Below, one piece after another: positions 48,443 through 60,910 of a DNA stretch of 64,000 nucleotides (its first letter is position 1; each line of letters opens with the position of its first letter). This stretch comes from Gossypium raimondii (Eukaryota > Streptophyta > Magnoliopsida > Malvales > Malvaceae). The translations under genes and the position numbers were made by a program. The notes under the pieces were generated by a model that did not search any database, was not told where the DNA came from, and saw only the letters and a list, made by a program, of their open reading frames with translations. The stretch is taken from assembly GCF_025698545.1 (NCBI RefSeq), contig NC_068571.1, forward strand, positions 50,067,733 to 50,131,732, in the 5' to 3' direction.

Positions 48443-49531
48443 TCACTTTTTCCAGGCGTAGACAAGCAAAGAGAAGCCGGTAGGAGCACTTAACTCGCTC
48501 TCCTCAACGCTTGCCCATTCCAGCACCGACGAGCTTCCTCCTGATGAAGCTGAAGACGTCGATATTGAAGAAGAGGATGAGCTTCTAGCAGTCATCCACA
48601 TGCTTTTCCTCATCTTTTCCCCAATACTAGGTGAACTTTGTTGACACAAAAAGATCCCTTCCTTCTCCTTCAAAGGACTCACTGCTTCGTCATTCTCAAA
48701 CTTAAACATGAAAACTGCATGCCCATTGTTTAATTCCTGATCAAACAACCAGTTATATACGTCCCACGACACTTGAACTGAGACCCCATCTACTTCAATC
48801 CGCTCATTCCCTCTAAATTTCCATTTTAATCGCTTTATTTGTAATACCCTTTGGTTATCAACGCTAAAACAAAGCTCTGCACCCTCCTTCATGGCCTTAC
48901 ATTCAATGGAGATTTCTTTCCTTTTGCTACCAAATCTGGCTTTTGTGGTGTACAATTTGTTGCCATATAGATGCTCTCTTCTCGAAACAAGAGCTTGGGG
49001 TTTCCCAGGCTTTTGAACTCTAGTTCGGGCATAAGCTTCTTTGATAGAATCACCAACAAGAAGTACCATTTCCCCGTCAACAACAAGAGCAACATAGAAT
49101 CCAGATTCGGGTTCAGGGCCGGATCCAAACTTGGCCCTGGAAAGGTCCCAAAAGACATGGACATTAGAGGTAGTATCGCAGCTGAGTTTTTTATTCCCAT
49201 ATTTCTTCCAAAAAATGAAGGGTTTGATATGGAGATGAAAAAGGAGGGTGGAGAAGGAAAGGGAGGTAGGCGAAGAGGGAGAGAAATGAGAGCAAGGATA
49301 GAGGTGGAGGAGGAGAGAGTGACCAAGGAAGGTACAGGACCAGGTGAGGGAGAAAAGGCCTAGATTTGTATGGTAGAAACTTGTAGCAAGGTTTGTCTTA
49401 CCTGAGGTTTGCGGCGGCGGCGGCGGCAGAGGAGGAGGCGACGGCAGCGCTTTGTGGGTGTTGTCAACGGTGGGGGAGGGGCGGAAGCAGGAAGGGAAGG
49501 AGGAGGAATGGTGCTGGCGTTGGAGGGACAT
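48443..49531 (-). CDS. DUF868 family protein
   Basis: Intronless, 362 aa, ATG at 49531-49529 and TGA at 48445-48443. The N-terminus has a proline run (about 30-40, PSPPPLPPPPP). The DUF868 core follows from about residue 45: LATSFYHTNLGLFSLTWSC, then SNVHVFWDLSRAKFGSGPEP, GFYVALVVDGEMVLLVGD, FGSKRKEISIEC, RLKWKFRGNERIEVDGVSVQ and VSWDVYNWLF. A Ser-rich linker (about 315-337) and GFSLLVYAWKK form the C-terminus. All are typical of plant DUF868 proteins, whose biochemical role is unknown to me. The proline run corresponds to the GGCGGCGGCGG stretch seen on the plus strand near 49412. Confidence 0.93.
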   Translation of the reverse strand: MSLQRQHHSSSFPSCFRPSPTVDNTHKALPSPPPLPPPPPQTSGKTNLATSFYHTNLGLFSLTWSCTFLGHSLLLHLYPCSHFSPSSPTSLSFSTLLFHLHIKPFIFWKKYGNKKLSCDTTSNVHVFWDLSRAKFGSGPEPESGFYVALVVDGEMVLLVGDSIKEAYARTRVQKPGKPQALVSRREHLYGNKLYTTKARFGSKRKEISIECKAMKEGAELCFSVDNQRVLQIKRLKWKFRGNERIEVDGVSVQVSWDVYNWLFDQELNNGHAVFMFKFENDEAVSPLKEKEGIFLCQQSSPSIGEKMRKSMWMTARSSSSSSISTSSASSGGSSSVLEWASVEESELSAPTGFSLLVYAWKK

Positions 49532-52500
49532 TATTATTTGCGGATTTGAGTTTTCGGCTTTCGAAGGGTTTCAAGGCTATATATCAGTTGGGGTTTAGAA
49601 TCTAAAGGACGGCGATTTTTCTTTTTAAATAAAAATAAAAGACGGCGTTTTTAAGGGGTTGAGACTTGAGACTCAAATTTTAATTATTCAACCATTTCTT
49701 TCACATGAATTTGAGAAATTTTAGTATTTATAAAACCTATTATTTATTATGTAATAAGTTTAAGTCCACTAACATTTCCAAACCAAATTTTGATTCACTT
49801 TAATCAATTTTATTATTTTAACTAATACACACTCAAGTTTTTAGACTCTACAAATAAGGTTAAGCGTTGACAAGTGTTACTATAAAGGTATCATAAAATA
49901 TTAAAATATAAGAAAAAATTTTATATACTATTCAGTAGAATTTTAGACTTCACTAATAGAGTCAAAATGTTATAGCGATATATTAAAATATTTAAAAATA
50001 TATTTAAACATGTAACAAAATTTTAAAATTAATTATGAAATAAAAAATACACCAAATATTAACCCATTATATATATATATATATATATTGTCACATTAAC
50101 TTAATCATAATTTTATTAAAATATTGTTATGTTTGGTAGCAGTTTAAAAATGAGAAATTTACATTTTTATTATCGTAAAAATTATAATTTAATTTCAGTC
50201 CTCCTTAAAACAAATTTCCTGGCTTCGCCCCCGGTTTTAAGCACTCGAACTCACGCCCTCCTGCACTAGCAACAATATCGATGCCAATTAAATTAAAACT
50301 CAATCAATTATTATAAACCCAATTGTTGAAATGTAATGTGTTTTTTTGTCCCTAAAATGTTTTAAGTAATTATCCACGTGAATCGTTATTTGAAGCCTAA
50401 GTCGTCCGTTTTATAGAAAATTCAAAATAGTATGCTATTTGATTTTGTCAAATACTAGAAAATTACTATTTAAGGTAAAAATACAAGCTCCCTAGACGGA
50501 AAATGGATTGTTGCATTGCGTGCATGAAGCCAAATTAATGGACAATTTCTTAAACCTTTTACTAGTTTATTAAGGGTTTAATTCTAGTCCCAGTCCCTTT
50601 TACTTTGCACACTTTTTAAATTTAGTCTCCTTATTTGTCTGATTTGAAACTCGACATTGTCAATGAATTCCCGTAAATTTAAATATTCAAATATTTAATT
50701 GCAAAATTAAAATCCAATTGAATAAAAGTTTATTAATAGCGTTACTAGTAACATGTGAAGAAGGGATTAGGAATTAAAAGCAAGAGGACTAAGTTTGAAT
50801 AGTCCGATAAGTACAAAGAAGAAAACATAATTAGACAATATGGTTAATCATTGCTCCTTAAATTTTGAATTTTGAAAAAAGATATCGACATCCATGAATT
50901 TGTCTATTTTGGGCGGCCGCAATAGAAACGAAAACAGCTGGTAACCGCACCTGCCTTTCCACTTGCGCTCCTACTCTGTACGTATCTGGAATGGGTTCGG
51001 ACTTGGGAGATGATCTGTGTGCGGACCGCTGAGAAACTATATGAATAAATGGCTAAAATCTCAAAATAAACCTTTCCAAATTAATTAAAAAATCCATTAA
51101 ACATTTTCTCCAAAACTTCATTCATTTGGTTTGTTTCTGATGAATTCATTTTCTTTTGAAGCCTTTATTGATTTCTCTATTATTTTACGTACTTCTGTTA
51201 TATTACAATAACTTAATTGGTTATTTACTCCTAATTTTTCTAAAATATAAATTTATTGAAGCACCATTAAATATTATAAATTATGATAAAATATTATAAA
51301 AATTTGAGAAATTATTAAAATTCCAAAAAAAAACTATAAATAAGTTATAGAATATTATTAAAATAAAAATATTAAAATTTGTAGAAAAATTTGTTATTTT
51401 GTTGCTTTGGATTTTTTTTATTTTAGTAATAAAGAAATGAGGAGATTGAAGTGTGATAATGATCAGATTTGAGTGACGATGAGTTCACTACTTGATAGCT
51501 TAAGCTGCGTGATGGGTAGAGGTATTCATTTACCACTTTGATTTACTATTCAAAAATAATAATTTTATATTTATATTTATATAATAATATTTTTATTACT
51601 TTTTAATATAATGAAACAAATCAATTTGGTGGGCTAGGTCTAGTTGGGCTCAAGCCTGGAAATTTTTTAAAAATCGGCTTAAGTTCAGCCTAACCCATGA
51701 ACAATTTTAGTTATTGGCAATGTTTTAGTTGACGAAAGATGATGCGAAGGAGCTTAATGAACATGAGCTGAGGTATGATGTAGAACCGTGTATGAGAGAA
51801 AAAAAAAAGGTGTAGTCATTTTTAATTTTATAATTTTTCTTTAAAATTTTTATTTTTTATTACTTTATATGTTTTTCCAAAAAAAAATTGTAACATTTAT
51901 TTATTTTTTATATTTTTTATAATAATTTATAAATTTCTAATAATCTTTATGTTTTTATAATTTATATTTTTTTTAAATTAGAAATTTTAATAATTATTTT
52001 ACTTAAATAATAAATTAAGCTCTTGTAAAATCATATAAAAATAAATTAAATCCTCCACGTCATCATTTTTCCATCTCAACTTGCTAAGTTAGCTGTCATG
52101 TCATCATTTTTCCATGTCAATTGTCACATTAGCTTGCCACCTCAGTTACCACGTCAGCACTTAACGATATTGATGAAAAAATGAATTCAAGGGGTTGGAA
52201 TCATTGTTTAAATTGTTCACTATTCGATGAGAGACTTGATTTTTTTAACTATTTTCGAAAGACTTATTTAACATTTTAGCCTAGTTATACAAAGGTCGCA
52301 TCCATTTAATTATTATTGTTATTATTAGTTTCTCTTTCACCGTCTCATAACCAAAAAAAAAATTATTTGCATAGTAATAAATTTAATCTCAACTAACAAT
52401 TCTTTAGTCTTAGCGTAACGATGGGGTATTAGGTTGTAAAATGAGAATTTGGGTTCAATGTATAATGTTTCAATGCTGAGGTAATATTTTATCTTGTATC

Positions 52501-53740
52501 TATTCACAAATAATTAAAAATTCATACAAATTTTCAATTTTTTTTTAAAACCGTTCTAAAGAAAAATAAAAACCTAAGCGCAAAAAGCTTTGAAAGATTA
52601 TAAAGTTTTAATTTTCAATAAAATTATAAAAAACTGTAAAAAGTTTTATTTTTATTTTTATTTTTTGAAAATTTAATTGAAAATATATATTTATATTTGA
52701 CTATTTCTAATCTTATGAGAAAATCAAGCATAAAATAATCAAAATAAAAGAATACTTTTATATTTTAAAAGTTTTAAATTTTGAAAAATGAAAATTCAAA
52801 AAAAACCTATAGACAAGTTTTAATTTTATTTTATTTTCAGATTTTTTATTTTTATAAAATTTAAATTATTTGTTCACGTAAATATTAGATAAAATAAGGT
52901 CATTTCAGCAATAAAATACACATCGACCAAAAGAAATTGATTTGTGTTGGATGGGTGATTACTACATGGCATTATTTTGAGGGTCCAAAAGATTATTTTA
53001 GTTAAAATACACGCTATTTAATTCCAATTGCCAGCTGGAAAAAGAAAACAGAACAAATATGAAATTTTATTTATTTAAATTTTAAAATATTAATAATTTG
53101 AGTGATATGTGTGACAGCTCTTTCATTCATTGAAGAGGCAACCATAAATTAACAATATTTGGGTAAAAGTAGTAAGTAAAACCTTTGCAAATTATCATAT
53201 TAAAAATAGGTATACATTAAATTAAAATTTTATTCATTTATCCTATTAGAAATTGGTTCTTATAAATCATCGAGTACACACAATACGTCACTTATCAATG
53301 TCTAATTATTCCGTCAATCATATCAAGTTTTAATAGTATGAATAGATGAATTTTTTAATCTAATATAGAGAGAATAATTTACTCATTTTTGAATAAAACA
53401 AATAAAATATAATCTAATTTTTATTGTAAAGTAAGTTGAAATTAATGGTAGATGTTGGTGTAGCCACGGAAACTAATCTCACTAACGAAGCTGGCATTGT
53501 CTCCACACTTCACTCTGTGTTCCATATTTTCTTTGAATTACAACAGCTGGTACTTCCACGTACTTGCAATTTGTTGCTCCTTTTTTTTTATTTTAGATTG
53601 TATTCCTTCATCACGACACATTCCAAAAATAAATAAATAAAATTTCCCAATGTTTGAAATCTGCTTCTACTATATATAAATTAATTACAATCTAAACTAA
53701 TATTATTCAAAAAGTACTAATATTGTTTACATCTACTCAT
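49532..53740. other. AT-rich intergenic region, no gene seen
   Basis: Left end: DUF868 leader. It includes a (TA)n tract at 50068-50089, a SINE copy at 50235-50300, an inverted-repeat relic at about 50570-50835 and a low-copy patch with some GC at 50910-51040. There is a foldback-family fragment at 51630-51700 (GGGCTAGGTCTAGTTGGGCT) and a family C MITE relic near 53180-53440. A patch at 53436-53600 has an open frame without recognisable homology. Confidence 0.55.
50235..50300 (-). mobile_element. SINE-like element, family A
   Basis: The minus strand reads TTTAATTTAATTGGCATCGA, then TATTGTTGCTAGTGCAGGAG, then GGCGTGAGTTCGAGTGC. This is the same order as 17042-17135, with GTTCGAGTG as box B and TAATTTAATTG as a one-mismatch box A. 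Confidence 0.6.
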
Positions 53741-54245
53741 GCTTGTTTAAGTTCGAATGTCTGTCCGAAATTTGGGTGGATTTGTGCAAAAACATTAGGT
53801 TTAAAAACTAGGCTTTATCAAAATAAATTAAGCCCGTTTGAAATATGAACCGAGCTCAGGTTTAAACATTTAAAATCCGAGCTTGACTTGGCCTGACTCG
53901 TTTTTTAAGTTCATAATGTTTTATATTATGTTATTTTTTATATATTATATAATTTATAATACAAAATTATATTTATAGTTGTATATAATACTACTACAAG
54001 ATAAATATTAAAAAAATGTTAAGATGATTATATATAATATTTTAATAAATAAAAAAATATAACTATTAAATACTAAACTAAAAATCATATAAATATATAT
54101 ATTTTTAAATTTTTTAAAAATTAATATGAACGGGTTTAAGATGAGTTTGGGTTAGCTATTTACAAATATGAGAAGGCTTAGACAAAATTTTAAGCCTATA
54201 TTTCAAATTGAACTAGACTTAAACAAACATAATGTATATTAATAT
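53740..54245. mobile_element. Foldback element 3 (diverged member of the GGCC family)
   Basis: The left part has TTAAGCCCGTTTGAAATATG and TTGACTTGGCCTGACTCGTT. The right part has GAACGGGTTTAAGATGAGTT and ACAAAATTTTAAGCCTATAT. The centre is AT-rich. The order of motifs matches elements 1 and 2 at 35.3-36.7 kb, but more decayed. Confidence 0.6.
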
Positions 54246-54334
54246 CATACCTACATCTGACTCCACCTTCCCACGATAAACACCTTATTCTGAATTCAAA
54301 CTCAGATACCAACAATTAGCTCTCAAAAATCTAA

Positions 54335-54735
54335 CTAGGGATCTACAAACGGTAATCAATTGGTTCGGTCGATTTTTTCAATTTAACTGACTTAACTAAC
54401 CATCATATATAATAACTAAACTGGCCGACTTATATAATGTAAACTAGTCTAACCGAACCAACTTAACATCCATCAATTTAGTAGATTAATTGACTTAAAA
54501 TAAATACATTATAAAGTATATTTAAAATAATGAATATATTAATGCATTTAACTGGTTTAACTGACTTATATATTATAAAATATAATATTAAATATTAAGT
54601 GGGTTAAGATGATCGGTTCGATTATGAATTTCAATAATCGATAGCCGACTAACATAACCAAATAAATCAATCCTATAATCAATTTAACCGCCAAAATTGA
54701 CTAAACTGAATTTTAAGTCGATTTAGACAACTTAT
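54335..54735. mobile_element. Foldback element with GGTTCGGTCGATTTTTT ends
   Basis: Left: CAATTGGTTCGGTCGATTTT, CAATTTAACTGACTTAACTA. Right: GATCGGTTCGATTATGAATT, ATCAATTTAACCGCCAAAAT. It has an AT-rich interior and is non-coding. A different family from elements 1-3. Confidence 0.5.
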
Positions 54736-55380
54736 GCGCCCCCCCTAAGTCTGACCTAGGTCAGGTGCACCATACAGACTAGGTGCATTGTATGGATTGC
54801 CGTCAAATGTTGATATTGCTTCATACTCGTACAGATCAACCAAGTTTACATTCAGATTGAAGTCTAACTCGCATATGGAAGACCTTTTCCCCCATCCCAG
54901 CATTTTTTATTTTGGAAGTTTTAGCTCAACAAGCTCTTACAAATTTTAATTCACCAAACAGTACAATTAAATGGTTTGACTACCCAATCTTCTATTTGTG
55001 CCCAAATTAGCTCTCTATTTACCAAACATCCCATCATATTTATAAAAAAAATCCTTATTTCTTAAAAATTTGTTTAAAAAAAGTTTGCAAATTTGAGGAG
55101 AAGTAAATAAATAATAAAGAAGTAGAAAAAGAATAATTGAGAAGTCAAAGTGTGTGGGAGAGGGAAGATATATGGCTTCAACCGTTGAGACCGCGTGGTC
55201 TCAACCAAAAATATTTATCTTTCTTATGTTCAACTTCAACAATTGAAGCCTTCAGTTTTATTTTGCGACTCTTTGACTTTTCCGATCTTTCCTTTTGGGC
55301 TTTGGCTATTCTTTTGCAAGTTCTAAACTACTCAATTTTTCTCTTTCTATTTTTGTAATTATTTTTAGTTGATGATTCTT

Positions 55381-56020
55381 CGACCTAGTTTAGAATTACT
55401 TTTGAGAAATACTTTTAAAAGTGTTATGAAAAAGTGATTTTGAGAAATATTTTTAAAAGTTTAGTTTAAGATTTAAATCTTTAGTATTGCTATTAAAAAG
55501 TATTTTTGATAAATAAAATATTTTTTAAAACATTGTGTTATAAATAAATAAATATGCATTTAAATAATGTTCAAATTTGTTAATATTATGATATTTTAGT
55601 AAGAATATAAAAAATAATTTATTATAATTTGTTGTTAATATTTTAATATATGAAATATAAATTTTAAATATTTTTAAGCAATTAATATTAATTATTCATA
55701 AAATTTAATTGAATATATAAACTATATTTTAAATAATAAAATATGACCAATGAAAATTTAAATATATAATATTATATATAAAATAAATCTTAATAAGAAA
55801 ATAATTACATATACCATATAAATATTATATAAAATACACTATAAAAGTTAAAATTGTCATTTATTTCTAAAATCACTTTTACCAAAAGCAAAAGCTAAAA
55901 GAAAAACTGACTTTTGGGTTGAAAAACACTTCTGACTCAAAAAGTTGTGCATTGCCTCTGACTTCAAAAATACTTTTGACTTTAAAAGTACTTTTGAGAA
56001 GCAATGTTAAACAAAACCTT
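55381..56020. mobile_element. Tourist-like (PIF/Harbinger) non-autonomous element, long member
   Basis: The left end GACCTAGTTTAGAATTACTT pairs with the right end read in reverse (AAGGTTTTGTTTAACATTGC), followed by TTTTGAGAAATACTTTTAAAAG against CTTTTAAAGTCAAAAGTATTT-like sequence. The terminal motif and the internal CACTTTTACCAAAAGCAAAAGC segment match the 204-bp element at 57844. No target duplication resolved. Confidence 0.55.
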
Positions 56021-56359
56021 ATTGATATATAATATCAACGGAGGTTAAGATAAAGAGAGGGATGGTGTCCTCGTCTAGAAAATAGAATCTTTAAAACTAC
56101 CCAAATCATGAATATTTCGGATTGGATAATCAAATTAAATTTCGAATCAGATTTTGGGAGGAATTTTTTTTTTCTAAGGGAGAAAATGAAAAAATAAAAT
56201 TTAACGGTTTTCGCAAAGATAAAAGTAAAATAAATAATGTCCATTTATTTTTGGCTCAAGGTCAAGAATCCCGTGACATGATTGAACAAGAAAAGAGGTT
56301 ATGATGATTTATATAAAACTTATCTAGTTAAAATTACTAGCCATATTCACAGGTCAGTA

Positions 56360-56440
56360 ACGGTTGTTAGGTCGAGTGGTAGAAGGGTTAGTCAATGCAG
56401 AGTCTGAAATTTTTTTGGGTTCGAATTAAATTGTATATTT
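56360..56440 (+). mobile_element. SINE-like element, family B
   Basis: TGGTAGAAGGG at 56377-56387 fits box A (TRGYNNARNNG) exactly. GTTCGAATT at 56419-56427 fits box B except the last base. The boxes are 31 bp apart. Confidence 0.55.
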
Positions 56441-57843
56441 TTATAACAGTAAGGGTGTAATTTTATCATTTTAATAATTTATATCTTTATAATTTTTAAA
56501 AGGTTAAATCAACATTTTATCAATTTAGGAGAGTAACGTGTAATTTTACCATTACTAATTTAAAAATTTTATAAAATTTTACTATCTTAGGAGGCCATGA
56601 CCTCCTAGATTTCCACTACGTTACGCAACTGGTTTTCGTAGGAACACAATGTAGCTATATGACCTAACCATTTAATAATTGAATATTAGAGAATCATTAC
56701 AAATAATAATAATAATAAGAGTTTGTTAATTCCATCAATTAGTATTGTGTATAATAAGAAGGCATATTGCACTTTTAAGAACAAAATTAAAATTCGAACT
56801 TTAGAGATGAGATTGTTTAGAAAAATAACCAATGAATCGTAAAATAAATACGGAGAAATTATGCAGGATATTAATTTTAAATACAAAAGTAATGCAGTAT
56901 TTGTTGAACCGTAAAGAAAGGAGAGTGGCGAAGGGCTTGGGAAAGTAAATTGTGAGGAGGAGAAATGTTGACCCAATTTCCTTCATTTCATTGGACCACT
57001 CATAGCACTTTACTCCCACGTTAAACTAATTAATACGTGCTTTTTAGCTATATATACACTGAATCTGAATGTTTTTGTATATAATATATATTAACTAGTA
57101 CGGATTTATTTTATTTAATATAAAAAAGTATATTTAATAAATTTATACTGTTTTTTTACATAAACATAATAATATTTTATAAGTGAAAAAAATAATATGT
57201 TAATTTAGTTTACCTTTCTGCATGAATTTGGTGTTAAATACACAGAAATTTTATTTTATTAAGGATTACATTAATATATATATATATCTTTTGTTATATA
57301 GCTCATTCAATTCCTTAATATCTATTACTTCATCTATCCATTTTGTTGTAATAGAACAAATTCTTCTTAATATTTTTCCATTAAGACTTTATATTGTTGA
57401 TTTATGTTGTATCTGTGGCTAGATTTTCAATTCTTTTATGTAAAGCATCCATCTAAAAATTCCCAATAATGATCTATTGTTAGAGTTGTCATACCCGGAT
57501 CTCGTTTAATCTAGTCTTAAAAGTTTAAGGTGTAACTTACTTGTTATAGAAAATAAAATAGAGAGGCAAAACAGGGAATCTGTGGGGGCGAAGGCCTAAC
57601 CATGCCACACAAGTTGAATCCGTATAAAACTATACTTCTTCTATCTCTGCCATATATTCCACCATATAACCCTGAAAAGAATGCCCCGATCTTTCACTTT
57701 CCTGGAAAAACACTCTTGATCCCTCAGGTTAGTAACAACCCAATTCTTTAAATCCATCTACATAAACTCCACAAGCTTACTTGACTTGACAACAAGGCAC
57801 CACACTGACAAAGTTGCAGTACATTGGTGCAAAACATGACTTA

Positions 57844-58047
57844 GGGTCAGTTTAGTATTGCTTTTAAGAAGCATTTTTGGGACTAAAAGTACTTTTGAAA
57901 CAAAAACCATTCCTAAACAAGCTGTTTTTTTTAGAGAGAAAAGTGCTTCTCTCAAGCCAAAAATTGGCCCAAAAGCATTTTTTCCAAAAGCTGAAAATTT
58001 TAGCTTCTTCCCAAAAGCACTTTTGAGAAGTAATACTAAACTAAACC
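57844..58047. mobile_element. Tourist-like MITE (PIF/Harbinger), 204 bp
   Basis: Terminal inverted repeats GGGTCAGTTTAGTATT and, in reverse from the right, GGTTTAGTTTAGTATT (14 of 16 identical). The element is flanked by the 3-bp target duplication TTA (57841-57843 and 58048-58050), as expected for PIF/Harbinger. The interior continues the pairing (CTTTTAAGAAGCATTTTT with AAAAGCACTTTTGAGAAG). Confidence 0.82.
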
Positions 58048-58251
58048 TTATACCCCCTATCATATCACTACATAACTAACATCAAGAATTCCACGACACA
58101 TGCTTACGTACTCTCTCAGTATTGGTGAGAATTCCACCATTATAGACTAACCAAAAGAAAACTTTGATTCGCTGAAGACCACGAAGTTTCCACACCCATT
58201 TCCAGCTCCCACGACTGCCTTTGCACTTTGTCTTTCATAAGCAAACCTCAG

Positions 58252-60905
58252 TGTAACAACTCAGTTTTGACCCTAGTCGAACAGTGGTTTTGGGACCACA
58301 AATCCAAGTCAGAAAAATATTTTAATATTATTTTCTGTGCTTATAGTATGTGAATTGACATGTGTAAAATTTTCGTGATTTAATTTATCTGTTTGTGTGC
58401 TTAATTTGGGAAAAAGGGCAAAATCGCATAAAAAAATAAAAGTGGCATTCTATATGTTAAATGTGCTTAATTGCTATGGCTTGTTAAATGGGAGGTCTTT
58501 ATGATGTTATTATACCATTAATAGTTTGAGTGAACCTTTATGGACATATATTAATTAATTATCATGTTTTATAATAAAGAAGAAGAAAAGGAAGCTTTCA
58601 TGCGTTTTAGGGTTCGACCATGTTAATGATCAATTGAAGGTTAGTTTTTGATCTGTTTTTGATTATTTCTATGTTTTTGTGATCATTGCTTCGTGTTCTA
58701 ACAAGCCCATGCCTCAATTTTTGAAAGTGTTGATGATTTTGAAAGTTGTCATTAATGAATTCATGAGTTCTATGATGCTTGATGATGAATTATGCAAGCT
58801 TAGTGTTTGATATACATGTTTTGTAAAGTGATTTTTGACAAATGTCAATTAGGGATTTAATTGTGAAATTTGAAAATTTAGGGGCTTAAATGTGAAATAA
58901 ATGAAATATATGGGCTGCTAGAGACCATATGAAGATTCAGCTAAGGCATGGTCTTGATAAATTTTGTACATTTTGTGATTTTATGAAATATGGACTAAAT
59001 TGTGAAAAATGTGAATTTTAGGGGTTGAAGTGCAAATTGCCCAAATCATGTGTTTGTGGTTAAATTGAATGAAATGTGTTATTAAATAGCTAAATTTGAA
59101 TTTATTGAAGATCAAGAACAAAAGAAAACGAAATTAGAACGGGAGAAGTCGAAAGTGGTCAAGTAGTTGATTTCATCCGCTTGTCTTCGTCCGAGGTAAG
59201 TTCGTAAGTAAATAATTGAGGATAAATTTAATGTATTTATTTTATACATAACCGAATAGAAATGTTTGTATGTATACTACAATGTCGAATTGTATTTTAA
59301 AATAGGATGATTAATTACGAGTTTAATTTGATTGATTTATGATATCCACAAGTCATACGAACCACAGGAATGTTGAAATGTGATATCGTGTAAGACCACG
59401 TCTGGGACGTTGACATTGGTTTAAGATTTACGTGTAAGACCATGTCTGGGACACTGATGTCATATATGATTACGTGTAAGACCCTGTCTGGGACAGTGAC
59501 ATCGTTATTTGATTACATGTAAGACCACGTCTGGGACGTTGACATTGTACGAGTTTTTCGACCCGTCCGAGTATCTTTTCTTTGAATCAAAATGGTATAA
59601 CAGGAAATTATATGGCAAAACCGAATGTGAGTTTAAATTAAGCAATTCAGGTGAGTTTGAGTTATACAAAACTTGATAGTAAAGGTAAGGATTATGTATA
59701 ATATGAAAAGATGAACTAAACACTTCACTATGAGTATATATGTATGTGTACACTATTAGTAGAATTCGATTTACTTGTATAATTTATATGTGTACTTAGA
59801 AAAAAATTATTTGTTGACGACTTACTAAGCTATTTAAGCTTACGGTGTGTTTGCTCATTCATTGTTTTATATATTTTGAAAGCTAGTTACGAGCTCGGGG
59901 ATTGTCAAGGAAATCCGTCACAGTATCAATCTCTATTTTGGTATTTTAAAAGCATTGAAACTTTGAACATATGGCATGTATAGACTAGTATTTGTTTTGT
60001 TTGGTTTTGAAATTCGTATATATATGTATATAGCCATGTGAAAATGGCTTGATCATGATACTAATGTTGGTATATATATTAGGTCATGTTATAAGCTTAT
60101 TTTGGAGGTATGCTTCTTGTTAAATATGTTTATGATGTTGGTTATATGATTCGGCAATGAGAAGTGTTAATGATGATGTATAATCGGTCATGCAAGTAGC
60201 TCATTTTAGAAGTATGATTTGTAACATATTTGTGTGGTGATTGATTATATATTTCGGCTTACGTGAAGTAAATATAGTTGATAGATGTATTTCGGTTGTG
60301 GCTTATTATTGATTTATTTTGGATGTATGATTTGTCTTGTGTAAAGGTTTGAAAGTAGTAAATAATGTGTTTTTGATATAATATTTATGCTCACCTAAGT
60401 TAAATTATATATATGAGTGATAGCTTGCATATTGATTGTTAAAGGACAACTTGTGATGGTAAAATATGAACATGTTTTGTAATTGATTTGACGGTCATTT
60501 AGGTACGGTTATAAATGGTACAATTAACTTTGATATGAGATTGTGAAAGTGGTAGTTATTATTTTGGTAAGTGTGCATAATTTGGTAAAACCAAATTTTA
60601 TACTTGACCATTATGAGATGTGGTTAATCTGCATATATATATATTAATGTTTAATAAAACATGTGGTATGGCTTGACTTAGTAAAATGTGAAGAGTGCAT
60701 AATTATAAATAGTATTTTTGGGAAGAGTATGAATTACAGAATCAAAGCATGCTAGATTGATGTAAAATTATACTAGATGAGTAGAATTGAAATGATTATA
60801 TTATTTGGTACTTTAATTGAAATGAATGTCTATTTTGATTTGTATTTTGGTCGGTAATGACTCGTAACCCTAATCTGATGACGGACGCGGGTTAGGGGTG
60901 TTACA
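58252..60905. mobile_element. Solo LTR of a Gypsy-type retrotransposon, 2,654 bp
   Basis: Starts TGTAACA and ends TGTTACA (perfect 7-bp inverted ends, TG..CA). Flanked by the identical 5-bp duplication CTCAG at 58247-58251 and 60906-60910. No internal coding region, primer-binding site or second LTR is adjacent, so recombination between the LTRs has removed the interior. It contains a minisatellite (59388-59548) and a segment CTTACTAAGCTATTTAAGCTTACGGTG near 59820, as in long plant Gypsy LTRs. Confidence 0.9.
59388..59548. repeat. Minisatellite inside the solo LTR, four copies
   Basis: Four units with core GTAAGACCACGTCTGGGAC followed by GTTGACAT-type sequence, at about 59389, 59432, 59473 and 59518 (spacing 41-45 bp). 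Confidence 0.88.
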
Positions 60906-60910
60906 CTCAG

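Noticed and set aside
50068..50089. (TA)n tract, also at 63605-63632 and 63808-63824
   Set aside because: Ordinary microsatellites of AT-rich plant DNA; not evidence of a functional element.
53436..53636. Plus-strand 66-codon frame in a GC-richer patch
   Set aside because: It runs into a poly-T tract, lies next to a MITE relic and resembles nothing known.
56122..56304. Plus-strand 60-codon frame containing KINNVHLFLAQGQESRDMIE
   Set aside because: Considered as an organelle-DNA insert or transposon protein remnant; neither could be recognised with confidence.
57594..57726. Short open stretch starting MPHKLNPYKTILLL before a GTTAGT donor-like site
   Set aside because: No partner exon or homology visible; too short to call.
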